Below, piece by piece: positions 1 through 8,872 of a stretch of DNA of 64,000 nucleotides. Every line of letters begins with the position of its first letter. Within the stretch, counting starts at the first letter, position 1. Location of the stretch: NCBI RefSeq assembly GCF_007097265.1, contig NZ_VJZP01000003.1, positions 146,693-210,692 on the forward strand, written 5' to 3'. The notes under the pieces are model-generated. The model searched no databases and was not told where the DNA came from. It saw only the letters and a list, made by a program, of their open reading frames with translations. Made by a program: the position numbers and the translations under genes. This stretch comes from Flavobacterium gawalongense. GTDB lineage: Bacteria; Bacteroidota; Bacteroidia; Flavobacteriales; Flavobacteriaceae.

Positions 1-29
1 TTTTTTTTTACTTTTAAATAAAAAAACAA

Positions 30-671
30 ATGAACCTTTATTGGATAAAAACAAATCGGATTATAAAAAAAATATTTTCAAATTATACTTGGGACATTCC
101 CAATACCGAAAACAAAGTATACCTCACCTTTGATGACGGACCAATACCGGAAATCACTGAATGGGTTTTGGAAGAATTAAAAACACACAACGCAAAAGCA
201 ACTTTTTTCTGCATAGGAGATAACATTAATAAAAATAACAAAATATTTAAAAAAGTAATCACTGAAGGCCATGCGATTGGAAATCACACATTCAATCATC
301 TGAACGGCTGGAAAACTACAACTGAAGCCTATTTGGAAAATTTCAAACGCTGTGAGGAAATCATTCAGCAATCTGGTATCAACCTAAAATCTAAATTCTT
401 CCGTCCACCTTATGGAAAAATAAAAACTACCCAAGCTAAAGAAATAAGCAAATTAGGGTACAAAATAATAATGTGGGATGTCCTAAGCGCAGATTTTGAT
501 CAAAACTTATCTAAAGAAGATTGTTTGGAAAATGTGTTATCAAATATAGAATCAGGAAGTATAATTGTTTTTCATGACAGTATAAAAGCCTTCAAAAACT
601 TAGAATATGTACTCCCTAGAACTTTAGCTTATCTAAAAGAAAACAACTTTATTTGTGATGTTATAGAATAA
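30..671 (+). CDS. Polysaccharide deacetylase (NodB-type)
   Basis: This is a 213-residue protein with a NodB-homology deacetylase domain over most of its length. Visible motifs are TFDDGP (about residue 33), which carries the catalytic and metal-binding aspartates, NHTFNH (about 87) with the metal-binding histidines, RPPYGK (about 124) and a late FHDS (about 181). The family removes N- or O-acetyl groups from chitooligosaccharide, peptidoglycan or other surface polysaccharide. The short N-terminus has no clear signal peptide, only a weakly hydrophobic basic stretch. It stands alone and converges with the next gene. The exact substrate cannot be read from the sequence. Confidence 0.88.
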   Translation: MNLYWIKTNRIIKKIFSNYTWDIPNTENKVYLTFDDGPIPEITEWVLEELKTHNAKATFFCIGDNINKNNKIFKKVITEGHAIGNHTFNHLNGWKTTTEAYLENFKRCEEIIQQSGINLKSKFFRPPYGKIKTTQAKEISKLGYKIIMWDVLSADFDQNLSKEDCLENVLSNIESGSIIVFHDSIKAFKNLEYVLPRTLAYLKENNFICDVIE

Positions 672-684
672 AAAAGAGCAATCA

Positions 685-981
685 CTACAACTGTTCCTGA
701 ACTATGCTAATTATAGTATTAGCATCTAACTCTCCGGATTGTCTCCAAATCATTAAGCCCTCTTTATAAATCATAAGGGTAGGAAGACCTTTTATTCGCA
801 AAGCTTCGGCTAGTTCCTGATTTTTATCAACATCTATTTTTATTACTTTTGCTTTATCGCCAAGAGCAGCCGCAACATCTCTTATTACAGGATGCATAGA
901 AACGGAAGATTCATTCCAATCTGTATAAAAGTCAATCAACACAGGGATTTGTGTATTTATAAGTTCTCCAAATTTTGACAT
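685..981 (-). CDS. Thioredoxin-fold protein lacking the CxxC site
   Basis: This 98-residue protein has the thioredoxin layout: a first beta strand with VLIDFYTDW, a central IKIDVDKN strand, and the cis-proline loop GLPTLMIY. The position that normally reads WCGPCK is WNESSV, so both redox cysteines are absent and there is no other cysteine. It therefore cannot act as a classical disulfide reductase. Members of this type are usually thought to be binding or chaperone-like proteins. It is convergent with the deacetylase and lies downstream of the phosphoesterase on the same strand, 73 bases apart. Confidence 0.8.
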   Translation of the reverse strand: MSKFGELINTQIPVLIDFYTDWNESSVSMHPVIRDVAAALGDKAKVIKIDVDKNQELAEALRIKGLPTLMIYKEGLMIWRQSGELDANTIISIVQEQL

Positions 982-1054
982 AAAACCAAAAATTTAATTT
1001 TCTAAATTTACTAAAAAGAGATAATTATTATACAAATGTAACATTTTAAACGAA

Positions 1055-2290
1055 TTAAGCCACATCCTTACCCTTTTTTAGTTCGATGACTGTAATTTCA
1101 GGCATTATTCCGACTCTTCCTGGATAAGCATGAAAGCCAAATCCTCTATTTACATATACATACCGGCCTACATTTTCATATAAACCAGCCCATTGCTTAT
1201 AAACGTATTGCGCTAAACTCCATTTGAAATATCCTGGAATTTCTATACCAAATTGCATTCCGTGTGTATGGCCTGAAAGCGTTAAGTGAAAATGTTTATC
1301 ATGATGCTGCACTTCATGTTCCCAATGAGAAGGATCATGACTCATCAAAATTTTAAAATCTTCTTTCTTCACATGTTGAGAAGCTTTGTTTATATCTCCT
1401 GCTTTCTTAAAATTATGACCCCAATTTTCTACACCAATTAATGCTATTTTAGCATCCCCTTTTTCAATAAAAGTGTGTTCGTTTAGCAACAATTTAAAAT
1501 CAATTTGTCCATATAAATTTTTTATGGCTTGAAAATTATCCTCTTTATCCTTTTCTGTAGGCCATGTTATATACTCCCCATAATCGTGATTCCCTAAAAC
1601 CGAATACTTCCCATACTCATGTTTTTTTATTCTGTTGAACGTTTCTATCCAAGGATGCATTTCCTTTGCATCAGTATTTACAATATCTCCGGTAAACAAA
1701 ATCATATCTGAATTTTGTTCGTTCACTAAATCTATCGCATAATTTATTTTGTCTGGATTATCGAAACTTCCACTATGAACATCTGATATTTGAGTAATTG
1801 TAAAACCATCAAAAGCATCGGGTAAATCCGGAAAAAAGATTCGTTGTTTGATTACTTTATAATTGTATTTACCTACAGTAACTCCGTATATTAATGATAA
1901 GAATGGAACTGCTGCCAATCCTAACCCAATCTGACTGACAAACTTCCTTCTTGAAGCAAAGAAAGTTACATTGTCATTCTTCTCTATAAAATAATTTACT
2001 GACCCAGCTCCAATTCTAAAAACATCTTCTCCAAGCAATACAAGGGTCAAAACCATTTTGGGAACATAAACTAATAGCACCAAACCCATTGTAAACATAG
2101 TCATCTTGGTTTGTCCGACAGAGCGGTCAAATTGCATGAAAGAATAAATAATAAATACTAAAAGCAGCAAACTGATAATCTGGTAAGAGAACAAAACCCA
2201 TTTCATCTTTATTAAGGTACGTAATGCTTGAAATGCATAAAGTTCTATGATAAGAAGGACAAAACATAATAATAGTATGCGAAGAATCAT
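1055..2290 (-). CDS. Membrane-anchored metallophosphoesterase
   Basis: This is a calcineurin-like phosphoesterase of about 411 residues. The N-terminal ~115 residues hold several hydrophobic membrane segments. The C-terminal catalytic domain shows the dimetal motifs in order: SDVHSG, GDIVN, GNHDYG, a late SHDP, and SGHTHG. The family hydrolyses phosphomonoesters or diesters; YkuE/YaeI-type relatives act at the membrane on lipid-linked phosphates. I start at the ATG giving MILRILLLC because the frame extends nine codons further upstream without a better signal and the hydrophobic N-terminus begins there. Substrate unknown. Confidence 0.87.
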   Translation of the reverse strand: MILRILLLCFVLLIIELYAFQALRTLIKMKWVLFSYQIISLLLLVFIIYSFMQFDRSVGQTKMTMFTMGLVLLVYVPKMVLTLVLLGEDVFRIGAGSVNYFIEKNDNVTFFASRRKFVSQIGLGLAAVPFLSLIYGVTVGKYNYKVIKQRIFFPDLPDAFDGFTITQISDVHSGSFDNPDKINYAIDLVNEQNSDMILFTGDIVNTDAKEMHPWIETFNRIKKHEYGKYSVLGNHDYGEYITWPTEKDKEDNFQAIKNLYGQIDFKLLLNEHTFIEKGDAKIALIGVENWGHNFKKAGDINKASQHVKKEDFKILMSHDPSHWEHEVQHHDKHFHLTLSGHTHGMQFGIEIPGYFKWSLAQYVYKQWAGLYENVGRYVYVNRGFGFHAYPGRVGIMPEITVIELKKGKDVA

Positions 2291-2517
2291 TTTGTAAAGT
2301 TTTAGACAAAATAACAAAACAATTAGTTAAAACGGATTGGTATTAATTAAAATTTAACGGATTCAAAATAGGCATTGTTTTTTAATCTACAAGAAGATCG
2401 TCACAATTGTAATAATAGTAAATTGTTTGAATGCAATTTTTAGACTTCACAAAATAAGTTCAGACATGAATTATAAGAAATATTTCAAACTGCCTATTCT
2501 TTATCTGACAAGTTTTG

Positions 2518-2525
2518 TACTTTTG
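2518..2525 (+). promoter_or_regulatory. Bacteroidetes -7 promoter box for polA
   Basis: TACTTTTG matches the Bacteroidetes TAnnTTTG -7 consensus and ends 22 bases before the polA ATG. A TTTG at about -33 is not clear. Confidence 0.55.
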
Positions 2526-2547
2526 AAAACTATACAAAATCTCAATC

Positions 2548-5388
2548 ATGTCACAACAAAAACGCCTGTTCCTTTTAGATGCTTATGCTTTAATCTTTCG
2601 TGGTTATTATGCTTTTATAAAAAATCCTCGAATCAATTCTAAAGGAATGGATACCTCGGCCATCATGGGATTCATGAATTCATTGATGGACGTAATAAAA
2701 AGAGAAAAACCAGATCATCTAGCAGTTGCTTTTGACAATGGCGGAAGTCAATTGAGAAATGACATATTCCCCGAATATAAGGCCCATCGTGATGCAACTC
2801 CCGAAGCTATAAAAATTGCCATTCCATACATACAAGATTTGCTCAAAGCGATGCATATTCCTATTATAGAAGTGAAAGGTTATGAAGCTGATGATTTAAT
2901 AGGAACGATTGCTAAACAAGCTGAAAAACAAAATTATAAAGTCTTTATGGTTACACCTGATAAGGATTTTGCGCAACTGGTCTCCGAAAATATTTTTATG
3001 TACAAACCCGCCCGAATGGGTAATGGAATAGAAATTTGGGGCGTTCCTGAAGTATTGGAAAAATTCGAAATCGAAAGACCGGATCAGGTAATTGATTTTT
3101 TAGGAATGATGGGCGACACCGCCGATAACATCCCAGGCTTACCGGGTGTGGGTGAAGTTACCGCCAAGAAATTATTAAAGGAATTCGGCACCATGGAAAA
3201 CCTTTTGGCTAATACAGACAAGCTAAAAGGAAAAATGAAAGAAAATATAGAAGCCAACAAAGAAAAAGGATTATTATCTAAGACTTTGGCAACTATACTT
3301 TTGGATTGTCCTGTTATTTTTGATGAAACAGATTATGAATTATCGACTCCTGATGTCGAAAAAACAGATGCCCTTTTCAACGAACTGGAATTTCGAAGAA
3401 TGGCGGAACAATTTGATGCGATATTTAAAAAAGGCGGGACTGCAACAGCAAATAAACCAGTTGATGAGGCTAAATTATATAAAAAACCACAACCCAAAAA
3501 CGAAGAGCAATTTGATCTTTTTGGGAGTACTATACCAGATGATACCTCAGAAGAAACACGTCATCAATATTATAATTCGTTAGAGAACACCGAACATTCC
3601 TATCAGATTATTCAAGGCGATTTAGGACTGAAATTATTGTTACAAAATTTACAAAACCAATCTTCAGTTTGTTTTGATACCGAAACAACAGGATTAGATG
3701 CTTTGCATGCGGAATTGGTTGGAATCTCATTTTCATATGAAAAAGGAAAAGGATTCTACGTTCCGTTTCCAGAAAACCAAGAAGAAGCACAAACTTTAAT
3801 CGAAAAATTTATTCCTTTTTTCGAAAATGAAGCTATTGAAAAAATTGGACAGAATTTAAAATACGATTTAAAAATTCTTTCTAATTACAATATAACAGTA
3901 AAAGGAAAATTATTTGACACGATGATTGCACATTATCTGATCAATCCAGATATGCGTCATAACATGGATATTTTAGCGGAAACCTATTTGAAATATTCTC
4001 CAAAATCCATCGAAACATTAATTGGAAAAAAAGGAAAAAACCAGAAATCAATGCGTGACATTGAATTGGAAGAAATTAAAGAATATGCCGTTGAAGATGC
4101 CGATGTCACTTTGCAACTCAAAGAAATATTCACTTTGGAATTAGATAAAACAGAGACTAAGAAACTTTTTGAAGAAATTGAAATTCCGCTGGTAAAAGTC
4201 TTGGCTGACATGGAAAAGGAAGGAATTCGCGTAGATACCGATTTCTTAAAATCTTTATCCAAAACATTAGACGATGATATTAAGATTTTGGAAGCATCTA
4301 TTTACGAAACTGCCGGTGAGAAATTTAATCTGGCTTCTCCAAAACAATTGGGTGATGTTTTATTCGATAAATTGAAAATTGGAGGATTAAAGCAAAAGAA
4401 AACCAAAACCGGTCAATATGCCACAGGAGAAGAAATTTTAAGCTATTTAGCTACCGACTATCCAATTGTTAAAGACATTCTCGACTGGCGTCAATTAATA
4501 AAACTGCAAAACACCTATGTTGATGCTTTGCCAAACCAAGTAGACAAAATTACGAATCGAATACATACCGATTACATGCAAACTGTGGCCGCAACCGGAC
4601 GTTTGAGTTCCAATAATCCAAACTTACAGAACATTCCGATTCGTACTGAACGTGGCCGACAAATCAGAAAAGCATTTGTGGCAAGAGATGAAAATTACAC
4701 TATCGTTTCTGCCGATTATTCCCAAATAGAATTGCGAATTATTGCTGCATTGAGCGGTGAAGAAAACATGATTGCCGCCTTTCAGAATCACGAAGACATT
4801 CATAAATCGACCGCTTCAAAAGTATTTAACGTTCCGTTGGAAGAAGTGACACGCGAACAAAGAAGTCATGCCAAAACGGTAAACTTTGGAATTATATATG
4901 GCGTTTCGGCTTTTGGATTGAGTAATCAAACTTCACTTTCCCGTTCTGAAAGTGCCGCTTTGATTGAAGCCTATTACAAAACGTATCCTAGATTGAAATC
5001 GTATATTCAAGAACAAATTGAATATGCCCGAGAAAACGGTTTTGTACAAACCATTTTAGGCCGTCGTCGCTATTTAAAAGATATCAATTCAGCCAATGCT
5101 GTGGTCCGTGGTGCTTCCGAAAGAAATGCCGTAAATGCCCCGATACAAGGAAGTGCTGCTGATATCATCAAAATTGCGATGATTAGCATTCATAAAAAAC
5201 TAACTTCCGAGAACTGGAAAAGTAAAATGCTATTGCAGGTACATGATGAGCTTGTTTTCGATGTTCACAATTCTGAGCTGGAAAAAATCAAACCAATAAT
5301 CAAGTACGAAATGGAAAACGCTTTTAAACTCGATGTTCCTTTGGACGTGGAATTAGGAGCTGGTAAAGACTGGTTGGAAGCGCATTAG
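2548..5388 (+). CDS. polA: DNA polymerase I
   Basis: This 946-residue enzyme fills gaps and removes primers during replication and excision repair. The order of domains is complete: a 5'-nuclease domain (residues 1 to about 290, with GYEADD and DTADNIPG), a 3'-5' exonuclease domain with an intact DTETTG motif near 376, and the polymerase domain with motif A SADYSQIELR (about 721), motif B RSHAKTVNFGIIYG (about 771) and motif C VHDELVFD (near 896). All catalytic acidic residues are present, so proofreading is expected to be active. It is transcribed alone and ends at a bidirectional terminator shared with the LacI-type regulator. Confidence 0.98.
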   Translation: MSQQKRLFLLDAYALIFRGYYAFIKNPRINSKGMDTSAIMGFMNSLMDVIKREKPDHLAVAFDNGGSQLRNDIFPEYKAHRDATPEAIKIAIPYIQDLLKAMHIPIIEVKGYEADDLIGTIAKQAEKQNYKVFMVTPDKDFAQLVSENIFMYKPARMGNGIEIWGVPEVLEKFEIERPDQVIDFLGMMGDTADNIPGLPGVGEVTAKKLLKEFGTMENLLANTDKLKGKMKENIEANKEKGLLSKTLATILLDCPVIFDETDYELSTPDVEKTDALFNELEFRRMAEQFDAIFKKGGTATANKPVDEAKLYKKPQPKNEEQFDLFGSTIPDDTSEETRHQYYNSLENTEHSYQIIQGDLGLKLLLQNLQNQSSVCFDTETTGLDALHAELVGISFSYEKGKGFYVPFPENQEEAQTLIEKFIPFFENEAIEKIGQNLKYDLKILSNYNITVKGKLFDTMIAHYLINPDMRHNMDILAETYLKYSPKSIETLIGKKGKNQKSMRDIELEEIKEYAVEDADVTLQLKEIFTLELDKTETKKLFEEIEIPLVKVLADMEKEGIRVDTDFLKSLSKTLDDDIKILEASIYETAGEKFNLASPKQLGDVLFDKLKIGGLKQKKTKTGQYATGEEILSYLATDYPIVKDILDWRQLIKLQNTYVDALPNQVDKITNRIHTDYMQTVAATGRLSSNNPNLQNIPIRTERGRQIRKAFVARDENYTIVSADYSQIELRIIAALSGEENMIAAFQNHEDIHKSTASKVFNVPLEEVTREQRSHAKTVNFGIIYGVSAFGLSNQTSLSRSESAALIEAYYKTYPRLKSYIQEQIEYARENGFVQTILGRRRYLKDINSANAVVRGASERNAVNAPIQGSAADIIKIAMISIHKKLTSENWKSKMLLQVHDELVFDVHNSELEKIKPIIKYEMENAFKLDVPLDVELGAGKDWLEAH

Positions 5389-5450
5389 AATCTGTTTTTT
5401 CAAAATCAAATACAACTATTTGGATTGAAAACTATTAGTTAAAAGGCAAA

Positions 5451-5480
5451 AAAAGCCATTCAAAATTTTGAATGGCTTTT
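5451..5480. terminator. Bidirectional terminator between polA and the LacI-type regulator
   Basis: A perfect 30-base palindrome, with 15-base arms beginning AAAAGCCATTC, sits between two convergent genes and gives a U-run in both directions. Confidence 0.85.
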
Positions 5481-5505
5481 AAATTCGTCAACTTATTTTA
5501 AGGTA

Positions 5506-6531
5506 TTACAATTTCCTCGTTGACTCTCTTTCTTTCAATTTTGTTTTGATTACAACTGTTTCATAAGGGAGATTCTCCTCTTTTGATTCTAATCTGTTAA
5601 TAAGCAATTTGGCAGCGACTTCCCCTATTTCTATACCATGCTGACTTACAGTGGTTAAACTTGGCGACAATCTTCTGGAAGCAAGGATTCCATCTGCAAA
5701 TCCTATAATAGAAATTTCTTCCGGCACTTTAAACCCTTTTTTAATAGCAATACGTAATGCCGCTACTGAGTCATTTTCTTCCAGAGCAAAGATTCCGTCA
5801 ATTGTGTTATTGTCAAAAATCTTCTCAATTTTATCTTTCAAATCATCCTCAGAATCTGTTCGAATAATTAAATTTTCATTTACAGGTATGTTATTTTTTT
5901 CCAATGCCTTAAGATACCCTTCAGCTCTTAATTTACCGACACTTAAATTATCTACAGAAGAAAATAAAGCAATGTTTTTGCAACCTAAATCTATTAAACG
6001 CTGTGTAGAATTTAAAGCCGAATCGAAATCATCAACTACAACTTTATCACATTCTACGCCTTCAGCAATTCTATCGAACATAACTATAGGAGTACCATCA
6101 TTAATAATTTCTTTGAAATGATTGTATTCATGAAGTTTTTGCGCTTCTTCTGAAACAGACAAAATAAATCCGTCAATAGTTCCATTACTCAACATTTCAA
6201 GAGTATGTGCTTCTTTTTCTAATGATTCATTAGAGATACACATTATTACATTATATCCTTTTTTGTCAGCAATTTTTTCAATTCCGCTAAATACTTTTGC
6301 AAAAAAAGAATTCAGAATATTGGGAATTATAACACCAATAGTTTTTGTTTTTCTATTTTTAAGATTCAGACCAATAACGTTTGGTTTATAATTTTTGAGT
6401 TTTGCGTATTCTTTAATTTTAATTTTTGTTAATTCACTAATTTCAGGACTATCATTAAGTGCTTTTGAAACTGTAGAAACAGAAACATTCAGTTCTTTTG
6501 CAATTTGTTTTAGAGTTGCTTTAGCTTTCAT
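5506..6531 (-). CDS. LacI-family transcriptional regulator
   Basis: This is a 341-residue repressor-type protein. The N-terminal helix-turn-helix reads TLKQIAKELNVSVSTVSKAL, followed by the hinge region with YKPNVIGLNL. A periplasmic-binding-protein-like ligand domain starts near residue 60 (TIGVIIPNILNSFF) and runs to the end. Such proteins usually control sugar uptake or catabolism genes. No sugar operon is next to it: its neighbours are polA and the rplM operon, so it probably acts in trans. The effector cannot be inferred. Confidence 0.92.
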   Translation of the reverse strand: MKAKATLKQIAKELNVSVSTVSKALNDSPEISELTKIKIKEYAKLKNYKPNVIGLNLKNRKTKTIGVIIPNILNSFFAKVFSGIEKIADKKGYNVIMCISNESLEKEAHTLEMLSNGTIDGFILSVSEEAQKLHEYNHFKEIINDGTPIVMFDRIAEGVECDKVVVDDFDSALNSTQRLIDLGCKNIALFSSVDNLSVGKLRAEGYLKALEKNNIPVNENLIIRTDSEDDLKDKIEKIFDNNTIDGIFALEENDSVAALRIAIKKGFKVPEEISIIGFADGILASRRLSPSLTTVSQHGIEIGEVAAKLLINRLESKEENLPYETVVIKTKLKERESTRKL

Positions 6532-6802
6532 AGGTCGGAATTTATTGCTTTTTAATGATTATAAAAAACATGACAATTTAAAAATAGATTTATAATTGTG
6601 TTTCTTTTACAAAACAGTTACTTTATTATGTAAAAACTGCGTTTACAAAAGTGTAATATACAAATTTTATTTGACAACAAATGTAATACAATTATTGAAA
6701 GACCTATTATAAGTATAATTCAAAAAAACATATTATAAATTTAATCTAAATATACATTTGATTATCAGAGTAAAAACAAGGAAAAAATAATCATTTAAGG
6801 TA
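6532..6802. other. Intergenic region between the LacI-type gene and the rplM promoter
   Basis: AT-rich divergent spacer of roughly 270 bases. It must hold the promoter of the regulator gene on the minus strand. I see no coding frame, repeat or conserved RNA in it. Confidence 0.5.
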
Positions 6803-6833
6803 TTTGTATTTAAAATAATTAATTGTACTTTTG
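6803..6833 (+). promoter_or_regulatory. Promoter of the rplM-rpsI operon
   Basis: TTTG at 6803-6806 and TACTTTTG at 6826-6833 are separated by 19 bases, matching the Bacteroidetes -33 TTG / -7 TAnnTTTG promoter. Just behind it, CCCC-TTTATT-GGGG forms a small leader hairpin before the rplM ATG. Confidence 0.75.
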
Positions 6834-6876
6834 CAACCCCTTTATTGGGGATGGAATGTTTAATTAAAAAAATATT

Positions 6877-7332
6877 ATGGACGCATTAAGCTACAAGACA
6901 CAATCAGCAAGCAAAGCCACCGTTACAAAAGAGTGGATTGTTGTAGATGCTGATGGTCACAACTTAGGTCGTCTTGCTTCAAAAGTCGCTATGATTTTGA
7001 GAGGTAAGTACAAACCAAGTTACACACCACACGTGGACTGCGGAGATAACGTAATCGTTATCAACTCAGAAAAAATTAACCTTACAGGTAACAAAATGGA
7101 TGAAAAAACATACATCCGTCACACTGGTTACCCAGGAGGTCAAAGAACTTTAACTGCTAAAGTATTGCAATCAAAAAACCCTGCATTACTAGTTGAAAAA
7201 GCAATAAAAGGGATGTTACCTAAAAATAAATTAGGTGCTGAACTTTTTAGAAATTTAAATGTTGTTGTAGGATCAGAGCACAAACAAGGCGCTCAAAAAC
7301 CTAAAACAGTTAACCTTAACGATCTTAAGTAA
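6877..7332 (+). CDS. rplM: Ribosomal protein uL13
   Basis: This 151-residue large-subunit protein binds 23S rRNA early in assembly. It shows the L13 hallmarks WIVVDADGHNLGRLAS near residue 22, the basic segment GKYKPSYTPHVDCGD, and the C-terminal KGMLPKNKLG. Its stop codon overlaps the rpsI start by one base (TAATG), the normal rplM-rpsI two-gene operon. The first ~20 residues (rich in Ser, Lys and Thr) are a short extension compared with enterobacterial L13. A small GC hairpin between promoter and start could be a feedback leader, but this is inference. Confidence 0.98.
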   Translation: MDALSYKTQSASKATVTKEWIVVDADGHNLGRLASKVAMILRGKYKPSYTPHVDCGDNVIVINSEKINLTGNKMDEKTYIRHTGYPGGQRTLTAKVLQSKNPALLVEKAIKGMLPKNKLGAELFRNLNVVVGSEHKQGAQKPKTVNLNDLK

Positions 7333-7718
7333 TGGGAGTTATTCACAAAATCGGTAGAAGAAAAACCGCTGTTGCACGTGTTTATGTTTCGGAAGGAACA
7401 GGAGTAATCACTGTAAACAAAAAAGCATTCGAAACATACTTCCCAACTGCAACTTTACAATACAAAGTATTACAACCTATGTCCATGACAGAAAATGTAA
7501 GCAACTTTGACGTAAAAGTTAACGTTTACGGTGGTGGTTCAACTGGTCAGGCAGAAGCTGTAAGAATGGCATTAGCACGTGTTATGTGTGAAGTAAATGC
7601 TGAAAACAGAGGGATATTGAAACCAGAAGGTTTATTGACAAGAGATCCAAGAATGGTTGAACGTAAGAAATTCGGTCAGAAGAAAGCTCGTAAGAGATTC
7701 CAATTCTCTAAACGTTAA
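7332..7718 (+). CDS. rpsI: Ribosomal protein uS9
   Basis: This 128-residue small-subunit protein reaches the P-site tRNA with its C-terminal tail. The family signature GGGSTGQAEAVRMALAR is near residue 69, and the protein ends in the basic tail KKARKRFQFSKR, whose terminal KR contacts tRNA. It overlaps rplM by one base and is translationally coupled to it. The following 220 bases separate it from rpsB. Confidence 0.98.
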   Translation: MGVIHKIGRRKTAVARVYVSEGTGVITVNKKAFETYFPTATLQYKVLQPMSMTENVSNFDVKVNVYGGGSTGQAEAVRMALARVMCEVNAENRGILKPEGLLTRDPRMVERKKFGQKKARKRFQFSKR

Positions 7719-7938
7719 TATTCAATCTGAACTTGTTTCAGATTCTCATGTTCATACGCTGGTTTTATTATCAGCTTAAACTGAAAAGATGCTGAAACGA
7801 ATTCAGCATAAAAATTTAAAAAACAAAGTTGTTGTTGCTCTCCTACCGAGGTAGGAAATAGTTTAGCATCTAAATGTATATAGCCGAGAAATCGCCATTT
7901 ATGCATTGCTAATCAACAGAACGTAAACTAGAACAAAA
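7719..7938 (+). other. rpsI-rpsB spacer, probable rpsB leader
   Basis: This 220-base spacer has no convincing gene. It starts with an interspersed TGAACTTGTTTCAG-type palindrome near 7728. It then holds a compact hairpin CCTAC-CGAG-GTAGG near 7842-7856, a position where an S2-responsive leader would be expected. No promoter was assigned with confidence. Confidence 0.4.
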
Positions 7939-8739
7939 ATGGCAAACAAAGTAGAAGTAAAAGAATTACTAGAAGCAGGCGTTCACTTCGGACACATGAC
8001 TAGAAAATGGGATCCAAACATGGCTCCTTACATTTATATGGAGCGTAATGGTATTCACATTATCAATCTATATAAAACTGCAGCAAAAATTGAAGAAGCT
8101 AATGAAGCTTTGAAAAAAATCGCTGCATCAGGTAGAAAAATATTATTCGTTGCTACCAAAAAACAAGCAAAAGATATCGTTGCTGAAAAAGCAAAAGCTG
8201 CAAACATGCCTTACATCACTGAAAGATGGCCTGGTGGAATGCTAACTAACTTCGTAACTATCCGTAAAGCTGTTAAAAAAATGGCTACTATTGATAAAAT
8301 GAAGAAAGATGGTACATTCATGACCCTTTCTAAGAAAGAGCGTTTACAAGTGGATCGTCTTCGTGCTAAATTAGAGAAAAATTTAGGTTCAATCGCTGAC
8401 ATGTCTAGACTACCAGCTGCATTGTTCGTAGTTGATATCAAAGCGGAACACATCGCAATAAAAGAAGCTCAAAAATTAAACATTCCAGTTTTCGCAATGG
8501 TGGATACCAATTCTGACCCAAGAGAGGTTGAATACGTAATCCCATCTAACGATGATGCTTCTAAATCAATTGATAAAATTTTATCTTTAGTTACAGCTGC
8601 AATTGTTGAAGGACTTTCTGATAGAGGTTCTGACAAAGAAGGTGAAGCTACTGCTGAAGTTGTTGCTCCTGCTGCTGCTGAAGCTGTAGAAGTAGCTCCT
8701 GCTGTAGAAGCAGCTGCTCCAACTGCAACTGAAGAATAA
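7939..8739 (+). CDS. rpsB: Ribosomal protein uS2
   Basis: This 266-residue protein of the 30S platform starts MANKVEVKELLEAGVHFGH, the S2 signature, and continues with RWPGGMLTNF near 95 and the conserved VDTNSDP near 192. The last ~35 residues are a low-complexity Ala/Glu/Val tail absent from E. coli S2. Such tails are common on flavobacterial ribosomal proteins. It is followed by tsf, the usual pairing, with a 133-base spacer that carries a long inverted repeat. Confidence 0.98.
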   Translation: MANKVEVKELLEAGVHFGHMTRKWDPNMAPYIYMERNGIHIINLYKTAAKIEEANEALKKIAASGRKILFVATKKQAKDIVAEKAKAANMPYITERWPGGMLTNFVTIRKAVKKMATIDKMKKDGTFMTLSKKERLQVDRLRAKLEKNLGSIADMSRLPAALFVVDIKAEHIAIKEAQKLNIPVFAMVDTNSDPREVEYVIPSNDDASKSIDKILSLVTAAIVEGLSDRGSDKEGEATAEVVAPAAAEAVEVAPAVEAAAPTATEE

Positions 8740-8749
8740 ATAAACATTT

Positions 8750-8849
8750 AATTCCAAGTTTTAAATTCCTCTCCATAAAAAATTAGAAACCTAAAGTTGA
8801 TAATTTAATAAAATTGGAAATTGGATTTGAAACTTGGAATTTTTTACTT
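8750..8849 (+). terminator. Inverted repeat with T-run between rpsB and tsf
   Basis: Perfect 12-base arms AATTCCAAGTTT (8750-8761) and AAACTTGGAATT (8830-8841) enclose about 68 bases and are followed by a T-rich run. It could attenuate or partly terminate rpsB transcripts before tsf. The long loop makes it a weak or conditional terminator at best. Confidence 0.4.
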
Positions 8850-8872
8850 TTAACCTTAAAAAATAATACAAC

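Noticed and set aside
2427..2642. Short plus-strand frame in front of polA
   Set aside because: It overlaps the promoter and the polA start in another frame and has no family features.
6532..6802. Riboswitch or small RNA between the LacI-type gene and rplM
   Set aside because: The spacer is AT-rich without a stable hairpin or known motif.
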